A DNA stretch of 64,000 nucleotides from Enterobacteriaceae bacterium LSJC7 (GCA_000302695.1 AMFN01000022.1:1-64000), one strand, 5' to 3'; numbered from the stretch's first letter, positions 47,635-56,866 are shown. Translations and numbers: made by a program. The notes: a model not told the origin generated them from the letters alone.

Positions 47635-49281
47635 ATGTCCAATCTGATGTATCTGGCCCGCAGCGGGCTGAGTTCAGCCCAGTCAGCGCTGAACGTTGTG
47701 GGTAACAACATGAACAACGCTTTCACCGAAGGTTACAGCCGTCAGAGCATTGTCCTGGGTCAGGCCGGGGGTAAAACCACCAACTACGGTTTCTTTGGTT
47801 ACGGTGCCCAGGTAGATGGCGTGCAGCGCGCATACGACGGTTTTGTGAACAACCAGCTGCGCAGCGCAACCACCAACTTCATGTCTATGCACGGCCGCTA
47901 TTCTCAGCTGACCCAGATTGACAACATGCTGGGCGATGACGCCTCTAACGTATCGGCCTCGCTCAACAGCATTTTTTCTTCAATGGAAAAAGTCAGCACC
48001 GACCCGGTAAGCGCCGCCGCGCGCCAGGAAACGCTGTCGAACATGCAGTCGCTGACCTACCAGTACAACAGCTATAACAGCACGCTGACCGGGCTTGAAA
48101 AGAGCACCAACACGCTAATTGATCAGTCCGTTAACGATATCAATAACGCGACCGAACAGCTGGCGAACATCAACAAGGAAATTTCCAAAATCCAGGCCCA
48201 GACCGGCGGCGTACCTGCCGACCTGCTGGACCAGCGTGATGTTCTGCTTGACCGCCTGAGCCAGGAAATTGACATCCGCGTGGATGAAAACCCGACGACC
48301 GGTATCGTGTCTGTTTCGATGGCGAACGGCCTGCCGCTGGTCAACGGCGACCGCTCTTATAAGCTGGAAACCAGCGCCTCGCCCGAAAACCCGGCGCAGA
48401 CCATCGTTTCTTACGTAGATGCCTCCGGCAACAGCCTGCGCCTGGATGAAAGCAAAACCAGCGGCGGCAACCTCGGCGGCCTGTTTAAGTTCCGTAACGA
48501 AGACCTGGTCAGCGCACGCAACGATCTGAACATGATGGCGTTGCAGATGGCTGAGCGCTTCAACGAAGTGAACGGTCAGGGCTACGATCTTAACGGCAAC
48601 CCGGGCGAAGACCTGTTCAGCTACAAAAACCCGACCGCGCAGGCCAACCGCAATAACGTAGGCAATGCCACCTTTGATGTGAGCTACGCCAACGTTAAAG
48701 ACGTGCAGGCGCAGGATTACACCATCACCTTTAAAGGCCCGGGCCAGGACGACTGGGAAGTGACCCGCGCCGACGGCAGCAAAGTCACGCCGACCATTGG
48801 TGAGAACGGTGAGCTGGAGTTCGACGGCCTTTCCATGTCGCCAAACGGCACGCCGCAGCCGGGCGACAGCTTCCGTATGAACTCGGTAGAAAACGTCGCT
48901 GGCAGCCTGAAAGTGGCCATTACCAGCGGCGATCAGATTGCCGCGTCCAGCTCTGACGACCCGAGCGACGAAAGTAACAACGAAAACATCAAAGCACTGA
49001 TTGGCATCCGCGACGAGCGTCTGGTGGGCAATGCGACCCTGACCGAAGCGTATGCAAGCCTGGTCAGCGGTGTTGGCTCTGCCGTTAGCTCGCTTAAAAG
49101 CAATCTGGAAACCAGCGCCAAAGTGGTGCAGTCAGTCCAGACTCAAAAGCAGTCTGTTTCGGGCGTCGATATTTACGAAGAGTACGTCAACCTGCAAATG
49201 TTCCAGCAGTACTACCAGGCCAACGCCCAGGTACTGCAAACCGCAGTGAGTATCTTTGACACCATCCTCAGCATTCGCTAA
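47635..49281 (+). CDS. flgK: Hook-filament junction protein FlgK (HAP1)
   Basis: The 548-residue protein starts SNLMYLARSGLSSAQSALNV, then GNNMNNAFTEGYSRQ, and ends with the flagellin-like C-terminal helix (YEEYVNLQMFQQYYQANAQV). It forms the first junction ring between hook and filament and is chaperoned by FlgN. Length nearly equals E. coli FlgK (547). Confidence 0.97.
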   Translation: MSNLMYLARSGLSSAQSALNVVGNNMNNAFTEGYSRQSIVLGQAGGKTTNYGFFGYGAQVDGVQRAYDGFVNNQLRSATTNFMSMHGRYSQLTQIDNMLGDDASNVSASLNSIFSSMEKVSTDPVSAAARQETLSNMQSLTYQYNSYNSTLTGLEKSTNTLIDQSVNDINNATEQLANINKEISKIQAQTGGVPADLLDQRDVLLDRLSQEIDIRVDENPTTGIVSVSMANGLPLVNGDRSYKLETSASPENPAQTIVSYVDASGNSLRLDESKTSGGNLGGLFKFRNEDLVSARNDLNMMALQMAERFNEVNGQGYDLNGNPGEDLFSYKNPTAQANRNNVGNATFDVSYANVKDVQAQDYTITFKGPGQDDWEVTRADGSKVTPTIGENGELEFDGLSMSPNGTPQPGDSFRMNSVENVAGSLKVAITSGDQIAASSSDDPSDESNNENIKALIGIRDERLVGNATLTEAYASLVSGVGSAVSSLKSNLETSAKVVQSVQTQKQSVSGVDIYEEYVNLQMFQQYYQANAQVLQTAVSIFDTILSIR

Positions 49282-49334
49282 TGCCGGTGGCCCGGTGTAC
49301 GCCGGGCCGTCAGGTATTACAGGAGAACTAAACC

Positions 49335-50258
49335 ATGCGTCTTAGCACCAACTTTATGTACCAGCGCAATATCGAAAGCCTGTCGAATGCGATGGTTAAA
49401 GGTAACGACATTTATACCCGCCTGGCGGCTGGCAAAATGCTGCTCAATCCGTCAGACGATCCGGCAGCGGCGTCTCAGGCCATCGCGCTGCAAAACAGCC
49501 TTGCCCGTGCCGACCAGTATTCTACTGCGCGCATGTTCGCCCAGGACAAACTCGGTCAGGAAAACAGCGCGCTGGACTCCATCTCCAGCCTGATGACCAA
49601 CAACCTGGCAGAAAAAATCGTGGCCGGTGGTAACGGCACCTATTCCGATGCCGACCGCGAAGCGCTGGCAACGGAGCTGGAAGGTATCCGTAATAACATG
49701 ATGGATATTGCCAACACCAAAGACAGCAATGGTCGCTATATCTTTGCCGGTTACAAAACCGATACCAAGCCGTTTGATGAAAACGGTAACTACATGGGTG
49801 GCGACAGCGCCATGTCCCAGACGGTAGCCGACAGCACCGAGATGAAAGTAGGTCACACCGGCAGCGACGTGTTCATGAGCGGCACCGATGATGACATCTT
49901 CATGCAGTTGGACCGCGCCATTGAAGCACTGCGCACGCCGGTAGAAACCGACGAAGACCGCGAAGCGCTACAGGCCATTCTTGACGACGTTAACGTCTCC
50001 ATTAAGAAAGGCATTGATAACCTGGGCCGCGTACAGGCTGAAGTGGGTACTAACTTACAGCAGCTGGAGACGCTGGGTTTTAGCGCCGACACCCAGATGA
50101 TTGCGCTGGAAACTCGCCTGCAGCAAACCGTTGGCTCGGATTCCGACTCCATGATTACCATGGTGGCCGCCTCGCAGATGTCTGAGTTCTCACTCAATGC
50201 TTCAATGATGGTGTTCCAGTCCATGCAGAGCATGTCGCTGTTTAACATGGTGCGTTAA
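49335..50258 (+). CDS. flgL: Hook-filament junction protein FlgL (HAP3)
   Basis: The 307-residue protein has a flagellin-like N-terminal domain (TNFMYQRNIESLSNAM, LLNPSDDPAAASQAIAL) and C-terminal helix (TMVAASQMSEFSLNASMMVF). Second junction ring, directly under the filament. AGGAGAACTAAACC precedes the ATG. A terminator follows. Confidence 0.97.
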   Translation: MRLSTNFMYQRNIESLSNAMVKGNDIYTRLAAGKMLLNPSDDPAAASQAIALQNSLARADQYSTARMFAQDKLGQENSALDSISSLMTNNLAEKIVAGGNGTYSDADREALATELEGIRNNMMDIANTKDSNGRYIFAGYKTDTKPFDENGNYMGGDSAMSQTVADSTEMKVGHTGSDVFMSGTDDDIFMQLDRAIEALRTPVETDEDREALQAILDDVNVSIKKGIDNLGRVQAEVGTNLQQLETLGFSADTQMIALETRLQQTVGSDSDSMITMVAASQMSEFSLNASMMVFQSMQSMSLFNMVR

Positions 50259-50289
50259 TCGCCTGTCAGAGCATCGCGCTTTTACATAT

Positions 50290-50315
50290 AGCGGCTCCTT
50301 TATGGAGCCGCTTTG
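50290..50315 (+). terminator. Terminator after flgL
   Basis: AGCGGCTCC pairs with GGAGCCGCT across TTTAT, then TTGTTATT. Confidence 0.82.
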
Positions 50316-50393
50316 TTATTCTCCTTCGCCACTTCCCTGAGCCTTTCCACTCGCTGCCCACCTTAAGCGGTTTTCCGGGTTCATCTTGCGATT

Positions 50394-50418
50394 GCAATTG
50401 TTACAATATAACATCTCA
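50394..50418 (+). promoter_or_regulatory. Zur operator upstream of zinT
   Basis: The dyad TGTTACAATATAACA (50399-50413), flanked by AT-rich arms, closely fits the enterobacterial Zur box core (TGTTATAxTATAACA). It lies 36 bases before zinT, so zinT is expected to be induced in zinc shortage. Confidence 0.75.
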
Positions 50419-50448
50419 TTTTTAATGAGAGGCAAATCGGGAGAGGTC

Positions 50449-51093
50449 ATGTCAAAGAAGATAGCTGCCGCTGTGGGAGGCGCACTGCTGTTCTCCAGCG
50501 CGCTGGCGTTGGCTCATGGGAACCATACTCACGGCACACCGCTTACAGACGTTGAACAACAGGCAAGTGAGGGCATATTTGATGATAACAACGTGCAGGA
50601 TCGTGCGCTCAGTGACTGGGACGGCGTGTGGGAATCGCTCTATCCGCACTTGCTGGCAGGCGATCTCGACCCGGTGTTAGCGCAGAAAGCGAAAAAAGGC
50701 GATAAAACGCTGGAGGCGTACCGGGCTTATTACCAGAAAGGTTATGCCACTGATATCGAGATGATTGGCATTGAAAACAACGTGATTGAGTTTCACCGTG
50801 GCGAACAAATTGACGCCTGCGAATACCGTTATTCAGGCTACAAAATCCTGCACTATGCCTCCGGCAAAAAAGGCGTGCGTTACCTGTTTGAATGCCGTGA
50901 TACCAACAGCAAGGCGCCCAGATTTGTGCAGTTCAGCGACCACATCATTACGGCGCGCCAGTCACAGCACTTCCACATTTTTATGGGTAATGACTCACAG
51001 GAGGCGCTGCTAAAAGAGATGGACAACTGGCCAACCTATTATCCGTATACGCTGAGTAAAGCGCAGATTATTGATGAGATGCTGCATCACTAA
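50449..51093 (+). CDS. zinT: Periplasmic zinc-binding protein ZinT
   Basis: The 214-residue protein has a signal peptide (cleaved near LALA-HGNH) and a lipocalin-like YodA/ZinT domain with [30 protein letters not shown] and the C-terminal His motif [11 protein letters not shown]. The His-rich N-terminus (HGNHTHG) and the SQHFH histidines are the zinc ligands. It captures zinc in the periplasm and hands it to ZnuA. ATG 50449 with GGGAGAGG upstream gives the E. coli length. A zinc-homeostasis gene between flgL and a flagellin gene is out of context. Confidence 0.95.
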   Translation: MSKKIAAAVGGALLFSSALALAHGNHTHGTPLTDVEQQASEGIFDDNNVQDRALSDWDGVWESLYPHLLAGDLDPVLAQKAKKGDKTLEAYRAYYQKGYATDIEMIGIENNVIEFHRGEQIDACEYRYSGYKILHYASGKKGVRYLFECRDTNSKAPRFVQFSDHIITARQSQHFHIFMGNDSQEALLKEMDNWPTYYPYTLSKAQIIDEMLHH

Positions 51094-51121
51094 AAGCGGT
51101 GCGAAGACATTAAACAAAACA

Positions 51122-51149
51122 AAAAAACCTGCCCAATGGGCAGGTTTTG
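51122..51149. terminator. Bidirectional terminator between zinT and flagellin 1
   Basis: AACCTGCCC, AAT loop, GGGCAGGTT with seven A residues on the left. It is a good terminator for the minus-strand flagellin gene and can also stop zinT. Confidence 0.88.
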
Positions 51150-51161
51150 CATTGCAAGCGG

Positions 51162-51186
51162 AGTCAGGCTCAACAACCTGACTTTT
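51162..51186 (+). terminator. Second terminator for zinT
   Basis: AGTCAGG pairs with CCTGACT around CTCAACAA and runs into TTTTCG. Confidence 0.6.
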
Positions 51187-51226
51187 TCGCCCTCGGGATA
51201 GCTCCCTGTGGGCTAAGGCATAAAAA

Positions 51227-52321
51227 TTAACGCAACAGAGACAGTACGTTCTGCGGAACCTGGTTAGCCTGCGCCAGAACCGTGGTGCCAGCCTGCTGCA
51301 GTATCTGCGCACGGCTCATGTTGGACACTTCGGTCGCGTAGTCCGCGTCCAGGATACGGGAGCGGGAAGCAGACAGGTTGTTTACGGTGCTGTCCAGGTT
51401 GTTGATAACAGAATCGAAACGGTTCTGCACCGCACCCAGGCCAGAGCGCATTTCGTCAACCTGAGCGATAGCGGCATCGATGGTTGCCAGCGGGCCCGTT
51501 GCTGCATCAGGACCGTAGTCCATATCCAGACGATCTTTTAAATCACCAGTGATAGGAGCAGTACCAAAAGCATTACCCGTCACAGCTGTCAGCTCTGTAT
51601 AGGTCTGGTTACCATCACCATCAGCTTTCATGCCGACATAGCGGGTAGCACCCTTATCGTCGGTAATCTCTACAATTTTGTCGTACGCATCGGTCTGGGT
51701 TGTGGTCAGTGGAGAAGTGTAAGCTCCGGTTGTAATAGTATCACCGACGCCAAGCTCTCTAACTTCAGTCAGACCAGAAGTCGCACCCAGCTTAGTGACA
51801 TCAAAACCTTCCATACCCAGCGTTGCGGAGCTCATTTCGCTCAGGTTGATTTCGATGGTCTGGCCATCGTTGGCGCCTACCTGGATGCTCAGGGTCTGGT
51901 CTTTGCTCAGTACTTTTACGCCGTTGAACTCGGTCTGCTCAGCGATACGGTTGATTTCAGACAGACGCTGGTCGATTTCGTCCTGGATGGACTTACGGTC
52001 AGAATCAGAGTTAGTGGCGTTCTGTGCCTGAACGGTCAGACGACGGATGTTCTGCAGGTTGTCGTTGATTTCGTTCAGCGCGCCTTCAGTGGTCTGTGCC
52101 AGAGAGATGCCGTCGTTGGCGTTACGTGACGCCTGGCTCAGGCCGTTGATGTTTGCAGTGAAGCGGTTAGAAATCGCCTGACCTGCTGCATCGTCTTTGG
52201 CGCTGTTGATACGCAGACCAGAAGACAGACGCTCAATTGCAGTACCCAGTGCAGACTGAGAACGGTTCATGTTGTTCTGCGCTGTCAGAGACAGCGTGTT
52301 GGTATTAATAACTTGTGCCAT
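51227..52321 (-). CDS. fliC: Flagellin 1 (FliC-type filament subunit)
   Basis: The 364-residue flagellin has the conserved D0/D1 N-terminus (MAQVINTNTLSLTAQNN, LSSGLRINSAKDDAAGQAI), a short central variable domain (about 161-275) and the conserved C-terminal helix (ILQQAGTTVLAQANQVPQNV). It builds the filament and is exported with FliS. Residues 1-160 are identical to flagellin 2 and the last 89 differ at one position (Met for Leu), while the central part differs strongly. It has its own sigma-28 promoter and terminator, and lies in the opposite orientation to flagellin 2. Confidence 0.97.
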   Translation of the reverse strand: MAQVINTNTLSLTAQNNMNRSQSALGTAIERLSSGLRINSAKDDAAGQAISNRFTANINGLSQASRNANDGISLAQTTEGALNEINDNLQNIRRLTVQAQNATNSDSDRKSIQDEIDQRLSEINRIAEQTEFNGVKVLSKDQTLSIQVGANDGQTIEINLSEMSSATLGMEGFDVTKLGATSGLTEVRELGVGDTITTGAYTSPLTTTQTDAYDKIVEITDDKGATRYVGMKADGDGNQTYTELTAVTGNAFGTAPITGDLKDRLDMDYGPDAATGPLATIDAAIAQVDEMRSGLGAVQNRFDSVINNLDSTVNNLSASRSRILDADYATEVSNMSRAQILQQAGTTVLAQANQVPQNVLSLLR

Positions 52322-52358
52322 TGGTGGTTACCTCAATAATGTATTGGACTCATAATGA

Positions 52359-52385
52359 ATATCGGCAACCGATCAGAAAACCTTA
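52359..52385 (-). promoter_or_regulatory. Sigma-28 class 3 promoter of flagellin 1
   Basis: On the minus strand TAAGGTTT, 11 bases, GCCGATAT (14 of 16 matches), 38 bases before the flagellin start. Confidence 0.88.
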
Positions 52386-52774
52386 TGACACGAAATATTT
52401 TTCTTTGAAAAAGAACCTATAAATAATATCGAATAAATGACAATTTAAAGAATTTAATATCAATAAGAACTTTCCAATGCGATAAAAACCTTGTTATGTT
52501 GCTGTTTTGATCATTAACCTGCTCCAGGCGCGTTGAGCAATACAAGGCAATTAATAAGCAATGTTTATAGAAAGATCTGAATTAACCAGATAACACTGTG
52601 TTTTCAACGTGTTGTTTATGCTTTGTTTAGCAACATACGGTGCATCAAAAAACAGAACCAACAAAAATGTCCGGCAGCGCGAACAACCCGCAAAATAAGC
52701 ACCAGATAATTTTTTGCGAAAATAAAGCAGGCTGACTGGAGTGCACTACGGCGTTCAGCGCCAGAAACCCTACG
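52386..52774. other. AT-rich intergenic region between flagellin 1 and the hydrolase
   Basis: About 390 bases, AT-rich near the flagellin promoter, with no protein family. It separates the flagellin promoter from the terminator of the same-strand hydrolase gene upstream of it. Confidence 0.4.
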
Positions 52775-52801
52775 AAAAAGGGAGAGCCGAACGGCTCTCC
52801 C
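52775..52801 (-). terminator. Terminator of the alpha/beta hydrolase gene
   Basis: On the minus strand GGGAGAGCC pairs with GGCTCTCCC around a TTC-G turn and runs into TTTTTCG. Confidence 0.85.
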
Positions 52802-52844
52802 TGGTCTTATCCACTATTTCTGGCATAGCAGCCAGGCACAGTCA

Positions 52845-53681
52845 TTAACTGCGAATAAACGCCAGCAGATCGGCGTTAATCACATCAGCATGGGTGGTAT
52901 GCATACCGTGCGGATAGCCCGGATAGATTTTCAGCGTGCTGTTGTTAATCAGCTTGTCCTGCAGCAACGCCGCGTTTTTGTAAGGCACCACCTGGTCGTC
53001 ATCGCCCTGCATCACCAGTACCGGCACGGTAATGGCCTTCAGGTCTTCGGTCTGGTCGGTTTCTGAAAACGCCTTGATCCCTTCATAATGGGCTTTGGCG
53101 CTGCCCATCATGCCCTGACGCCACCAGTTTTGCAGTGTGCCCTGAGAAATCTCGGCCCCCTCGCGGTTAAAGCCATAGAACGGGCCGCCGGGAACATCAA
53201 GATAGAACTGTGCGCGGTTAGCCGCCAGCGCAGAACGGAAACCATCAAAAACCTCAACCGGTGTACCGCCTGGGTTACTGTCAGTTTTCACCATCAGCGG
53301 AGGAACGGAGCTTATCAGCACGGCCTTGGCGACACGGTTCTGCGGCTGACCGTATTTAGCCACATAGCGCGCCACCTGGCCGCCCCCGGTTGAATGCCCT
53401 ACGTGAATAGCATTTTTCAGATCAAGATGCTCGGCAACAGCGGAAGCATCTGCCGCGTAGTGGTCCATATCGTGGCCTTCGCTCACCTGGGTTGAGCGAC
53501 CGTGACCACGGCGGTCAAACGCAATCACGCGGAAACCTTCCGCGAGAAAGAACAACATCTGTGCATCCCAGTCATCGGCGCTTAACGGCCAGCCATGATG
53601 GAAAACTATCGGCTGTGCCTCTTTTGAGCCCCAGTCTTTATAGTAAATCTCCACTCCATCTTTCGTGGTGACAAATGACAT
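52845..53681 (-). CDS. Alpha/beta hydrolase (non-heme chloroperoxidase/esterase family)
   Basis: The 278-residue protein is an alpha/beta hydrolase with oxyanion segment HHGWPLSADDW (28-38), nucleophile elbow GHSTGG with S97, acid D228 (GDDDQVVP) and H258 (PHGMHTT). The family includes cofactor-free haloperoxidases/perhydrolases and esterases; the sequence does not tell which reaction is physiological. A strong AAGGAGG precedes ATG 53681, and a terminator follows, so it is a single-gene unit. It sits between the two flagellin genes, next to fliT. No flagellar role is known. Confidence 0.85.
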   Translation of the reverse strand: MSFVTTKDGVEIYYKDWGSKEAQPIVFHHGWPLSADDWDAQMLFFLAEGFRVIAFDRRGHGRSTQVSEGHDMDHYAADASAVAEHLDLKNAIHVGHSTGGGQVARYVAKYGQPQNRVAKAVLISSVPPLMVKTDSNPGGTPVEVFDGFRSALAANRAQFYLDVPGGPFYGFNREGAEISQGTLQNWWRQGMMGSAKAHYEGIKAFSETDQTEDLKAITVPVLVMQGDDDQVVPYKNAALLQDKLINNSTLKIYPGYPHGMHTTHADVINADLLAFIRS

Positions 53682-54175
53682 GGTACTGCCTCCTTAGTGC
53701 TTTGTGGATGAAGCATGGCGTAAGTGCCAGCCTCATGTAGAGCATTGCTGTAACAATGTTGCCATGCTGCCAGTCAGCACCTGGCACCAGAAACGACCTG
53801 TACAAATGCCTAACCGATACAGGCTGAATAGGTTTCTGAGTCAGGGGAGGCTTTGCGCAAAAGACTGCACAGAGCAGCACATTGATTTCTCATCAATCCG
53901 GTGACAAGCATGGACTTAAAGTCTAGCCAGGAACTTTAGACTTTCCTTAAGAAAATACGAAATTACGTCGGCTCGTAGAGAGAAAGGTGGACGGTACACA
54001 ATACGGGGCGTAAAGAGACACAAACAGACGAAGTCGATGCTGAAAAGCAAGGCGGGAACAAAATCGTGGGTCTAAACGGTCAAGATCGCCCGCTGCGAGG
54101 GTACTTCTTCTGACACAACAAAACGCGTTACGGGGCGCAACACAGCCTGGCGACAGCGCGCGCAGCACAAACATA
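53682..54175. other. Intergenic region with an 8-bp dyad, no supported gene
   Basis: About 490 bases upstream of the hydrolase. AAAGTCTA (53918-53925) and TAGACTTT (53937-53944) form a perfect inverted repeat with an 11-base spacer; within it GACTTAAAGTC is itself palindromic. This looks like a regulator-binding site, but no regulator gene is adjacent. No protein family in any frame. Confidence 0.45.
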
Positions 54176-54200
54176 AAACCCTCTGTTGGCAGAGGGTTTT
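54176..54200 (-). terminator. Terminator after fliT
   Basis: On the minus strand AAACCCTCTG pairs with CAGAGGGTTTT. It lies about 30 bases after fliT and ends the fliDST transcript. Confidence 0.85.
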
Positions 54201-54228
54201 CGCTCAAACTCACGCTCAAATATCGCGT

Positions 54229-54588
54229 TTAGCGATACGGCGAGAACAGCTGAGTGGAATAGGCGTTGCTGCACTTCTGATTCTGGCGAATAGAATCAAT
54301 CTTACCACTCAGTGTGTCCAGGCGGTCTTTGAGCAGCTGACGAATTTCATTCTCGTTATTCAACAAGTGTGTCAGCGAGCTGCAAACCCCCTCTTCATCT
54401 TCATGGTTCGAGCTTCCGTGCTCTTCCAGTACATTTTGCAGCGCAAAAATGTAGTGGGTATTCAGTTCAATGAAATCATCCCATTTCCCCTGCTTCGCAG
54501 TTTCAAGCATTTCAAAGCTCAACTGCAGAGCATGCTGATATTTCTGAGCAGTAAGGGCCAGATCGGCCATGAGTGCAGAATTAGCCAT
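54229..54588 (-). CDS. fliT: Flagellar export chaperone FliT
   Basis: The 119-residue all-helical protein (ALQLSFEMLETAKQGKWDDF, then NNENEIRQLLKDRLDTLSG) matches FliT in size and pattern. It chaperones the cap protein FliD and, when free, binds FlhC to damp class 2 transcription. Third gene of fliD-fliS-fliT, 13 bases after fliS. The C-terminal SNAYSTQLFSPYR is polar. Confidence 0.92.
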   Translation of the reverse strand: MANSALMADLALTAQKYQHALQLSFEMLETAKQGKWDDFIELNTHYIFALQNVLEEHGSSNHEDEEGVCSSLTHLLNNENEIRQLLKDRLDTLSGKIDSIRQNQKCSNAYSTQLFSPYR

Positions 54589-54601
54589 TCAGTATCAACC
54601 T

Positions 54602-54988
54602 TTAGTTCGGCGCAATTTGTTTCCACGCGTCCGAGATGCCCATCAAGAGCTCATCGACGTGCAGGAGAGTATCAATCTCGTTGTGTAAGTTGGCTCGCAT
54701 CAGACTGCGAGTCATGTAGTCGTATAACTGTTCCAGATCGAGCGAAATCTCACCGCCTTTTTCATGGTCAAGCGAGGCGCGCAATCCGTTATCAATAATG
54801 TTTATCGCTTTAGTGATAGCCTGCCCGCGAGCCGCAACATCACCTTTTTCCATCAAAATACGGGCGCGAACCAGCGCACTGTGCGCGCCGTCAAACAACA
54901 TAGTCACCAGCTGATGTGGGCTGGCTGACTGTACCCGGCTTTGCAAATCAACCTGCGCATAAGCCTGAACGCCCTGACTACCGTACAT
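54602..54988 (-). CDS. fliS: Flagellin export chaperone FliS
   Basis: The 128-residue protein has the FliS signature SPHQLVTMLFDGAHSALVRA (about 24-43), then ITKAINIIDNGLRASLD and LYDYMTRSLMRANL. It binds the C-terminal helix of flagellin and prevents premature polymerisation. Both flagellins here have almost the same C-terminus, so one FliS can serve both. Confidence 0.96.
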   Translation of the reverse strand: MYGSQGVQAYAQVDLQSRVQSASPHQLVTMLFDGAHSALVRARILMEKGDVAARGQAITKAINIIDNGLRASLDHEKGGEISLDLEQLYDYMTRSLMRANLHNEIDTLLHVDELLMGISDAWKQIAPN

Positions 54989-55048
54989 GTTTCATCTCCT
55001 TCCCTGAATCCGGCGCCACGCAGGCGCCGTCATGGTGTATTACTGTCA

Positions 55049-56470
55049 TTATGAGTATTGCATCAGCATAGCGGTCAGCGAGTTGCTGGTACCGGAAAGC
55101 TGGGTCATGACAGAGTCCAGGTTCTGAAACTGTCGGCGGTAGCGTTCTACCTGGGCATCAATGAGCACCTGCGTTTTATCAATCTGGGTTTTCACCAGTT
55201 TGAGCTGCTCATCAAGGCCGTCTTTGGCTTCTTTGATAAGACCATCAACTTTCTGGTCTTCATCCCCGGCGTATTTGGTGATGACTTCTGTCATCTGTAC
55301 CGCCAGGCCCGGGTTGTCGCTGGTGCCGACAAACATCTTCTGCACCTGTTCCGGGTTATCCGCCAGCGCCTTATCAAGCTTGGCTTCATCCAGCGTCATC
55401 TGACCGGTAGAGGCATCGATTTTGATACCAATATCTGCCAGTGCGCGAATTTCGGCATCTGACTCACCGTAGGTGCCGTTAGCAAGCCCACGAAATTCGC
55501 CAACCATACCGCGCAGCATGGAGTCGCCCATCAGTGCGCCGTTCTGGCTGTTCTGAGTGGCCACTTCGCCATCCATCAGGCCAGAGCTGTCGTTCTGCAC
55601 CCACTTGCTGGCGCTGCTGGTCGCGCTCAGGAGCGCGTTATAGTTCTTAACGAAATCCTGAATGCCGGTTTTGGTCGCGGCCGTATCCGGCGTCAGCGTC
55701 AGCTGCTCACCATTTTCCTGATCGGTAGACACTTTGTTCAGCGTCAGCGTCACGCCGTCCAGGATATCGGTCACATTGTTGCTGGAGCGGGTATAGCTGA
55801 TACCGTTGACCTGCAACTTTGCGTCCTGCGCCTGACCGATTTCCTTCATATTGCTGGAGTTAACCACGCCATCAAGCTGGTCATCTCCCTCAACGCGAAC
55901 GGTCATCTCACCTTCTTCACCCGTTTTCTTCGAGGTCAGAATCAGCTGATAGCCGTCGTCACTGCGCACCACGCTTGCGGTCACGTCGCCTTCTTCGGCG
56001 TTAATCTTTTTCGCAATCTGGTTGAGGGACGTTTCATCATCCTTCAGCTCGATGCGCATTTCTTCGCCGTTGGCTTGCTCAATCACCATGGTGCGGGTGC
56101 CGCCACCCTGGGTGCCCAGACGCTCGTCGGCGTCTTTCTGGCCTGCTGAGGCCAGCGAGTGCGCCGAAGCCAGCTGATTAACCACCACTTTATGCGTGCC
56201 GGACAGCGCACCTGCGCTGGTGGTCGCCGTAAAAGCGTCGTTGGAGCTGACTTTCTGGGTATTAAACGCATCACCACTCAGCGCTTTCGTGCTGGTTTTG
56301 AGCGAGTTCATTGCGTCAGTAATCTGTCCCCAGGCCGAGATTTTCGCCTGGAAGCTATTCTGTCGATTGGTATAAGGCGTTAAGCGCGTCTGTTCTGCTG
56401 CGGCCATCTGCGTCAGAAGAGAAGCAGTGTCCAGACCGGAGCCGACGCCTAATCCACTAATGGTTGCCAT
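55049..56470 (-). CDS. fliD: Filament cap protein FliD (HAP2)
   Basis: The 473-residue protein starts with ISGLGVGSGLDTASLLTQM and carries the FliD N domain (AAEQTRLTPYTNRQNSFQAK) and C domain with helical segments near the end (QIDKTQVLIDAQVERYRRQF, LDSVMTQLSGTSNSLTAML). It caps the filament and guides flagellin folding. It heads fliDST with its own sigma-28 promoter and lies back to back with flagellin 2. Confidence 0.97.
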   Translation of the reverse strand: MATISGLGVGSGLDTASLLTQMAAAEQTRLTPYTNRQNSFQAKISAWGQITDAMNSLKTSTKALSGDAFNTQKVSSNDAFTATTSAGALSGTHKVVVNQLASAHSLASAGQKDADERLGTQGGGTRTMVIEQANGEEMRIELKDDETSLNQIAKKINAEEGDVTASVVRSDDGYQLILTSKKTGEEGEMTVRVEGDDQLDGVVNSSNMKEIGQAQDAKLQVNGISYTRSSNNVTDILDGVTLTLNKVSTDQENGEQLTLTPDTAATKTGIQDFVKNYNALLSATSSASKWVQNDSSGLMDGEVATQNSQNGALMGDSMLRGMVGEFRGLANGTYGESDAEIRALADIGIKIDASTGQMTLDEAKLDKALADNPEQVQKMFVGTSDNPGLAVQMTEVITKYAGDEDQKVDGLIKEAKDGLDEQLKLVKTQIDKTQVLIDAQVERYRRQFQNLDSVMTQLSGTSNSLTAMLMQYS

Positions 56471-56521
56471 AACGTTTACCCTTTTCCTTTGCTGAGAGTT
56501 CTTATGTTCTTTCAGCTATAC

Positions 56522-56548
56522 CTATCGGCATTTCTCGAACGAAGTTTA
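56522..56548 (-). promoter_or_regulatory. Sigma-28 class 3 promoter for fliDST
   Basis: On the minus strand TAAACTTC, 11 bases, GCCGATAG (13 of 16 matches), about 50 bases before fliD. Confidence 0.8.
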
Positions 56549-56764
56549 ATCCTTTTCGTTTTTACCAATAGCGAGAGAAGACGACAAAAGTCGTGTTATA
56601 TCCCGCGTTCAATTTCGGCCCTTATCCCGACGTTACGAAACACGATCTATATAAAAGGAAACGTTTTCGTCGCTAAAAGGCAAAATGCCAGGAGATTTCC
56701 AGGAAAAAAATGCGCGCTAACCACATGATCAAAATAGAAATTCAGATCTTTCTAAAAAAAGTTC

Positions 56765-56791
56765 TAAAGTCATAAAAACGACTTCCGATAA
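56765..56791 (+). promoter_or_regulatory. Sigma-28 class 3 promoter of flagellin 2
   Basis: TAAAGTCA, 11 bases, TCCGATAA (13 of 16 matches), about 75 bases before flagellin 2. The sequence differs from the flagellin 1 promoter, so the two may be expressed at different levels. Confidence 0.82.
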
Positions 56792-56866
56792 CTGTTAGTG
56801 CAAGCGGGACACCGCACTGAATCAACACGCTGTGAACCCACAGCGTCGCTAACAAAGGAAATGAAT

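Noticed and set aside
53704-53904. 66-codon frame upstream of the hydrolase
   Set aside because: No ribosome site and no family; lies in the putative regulatory region.
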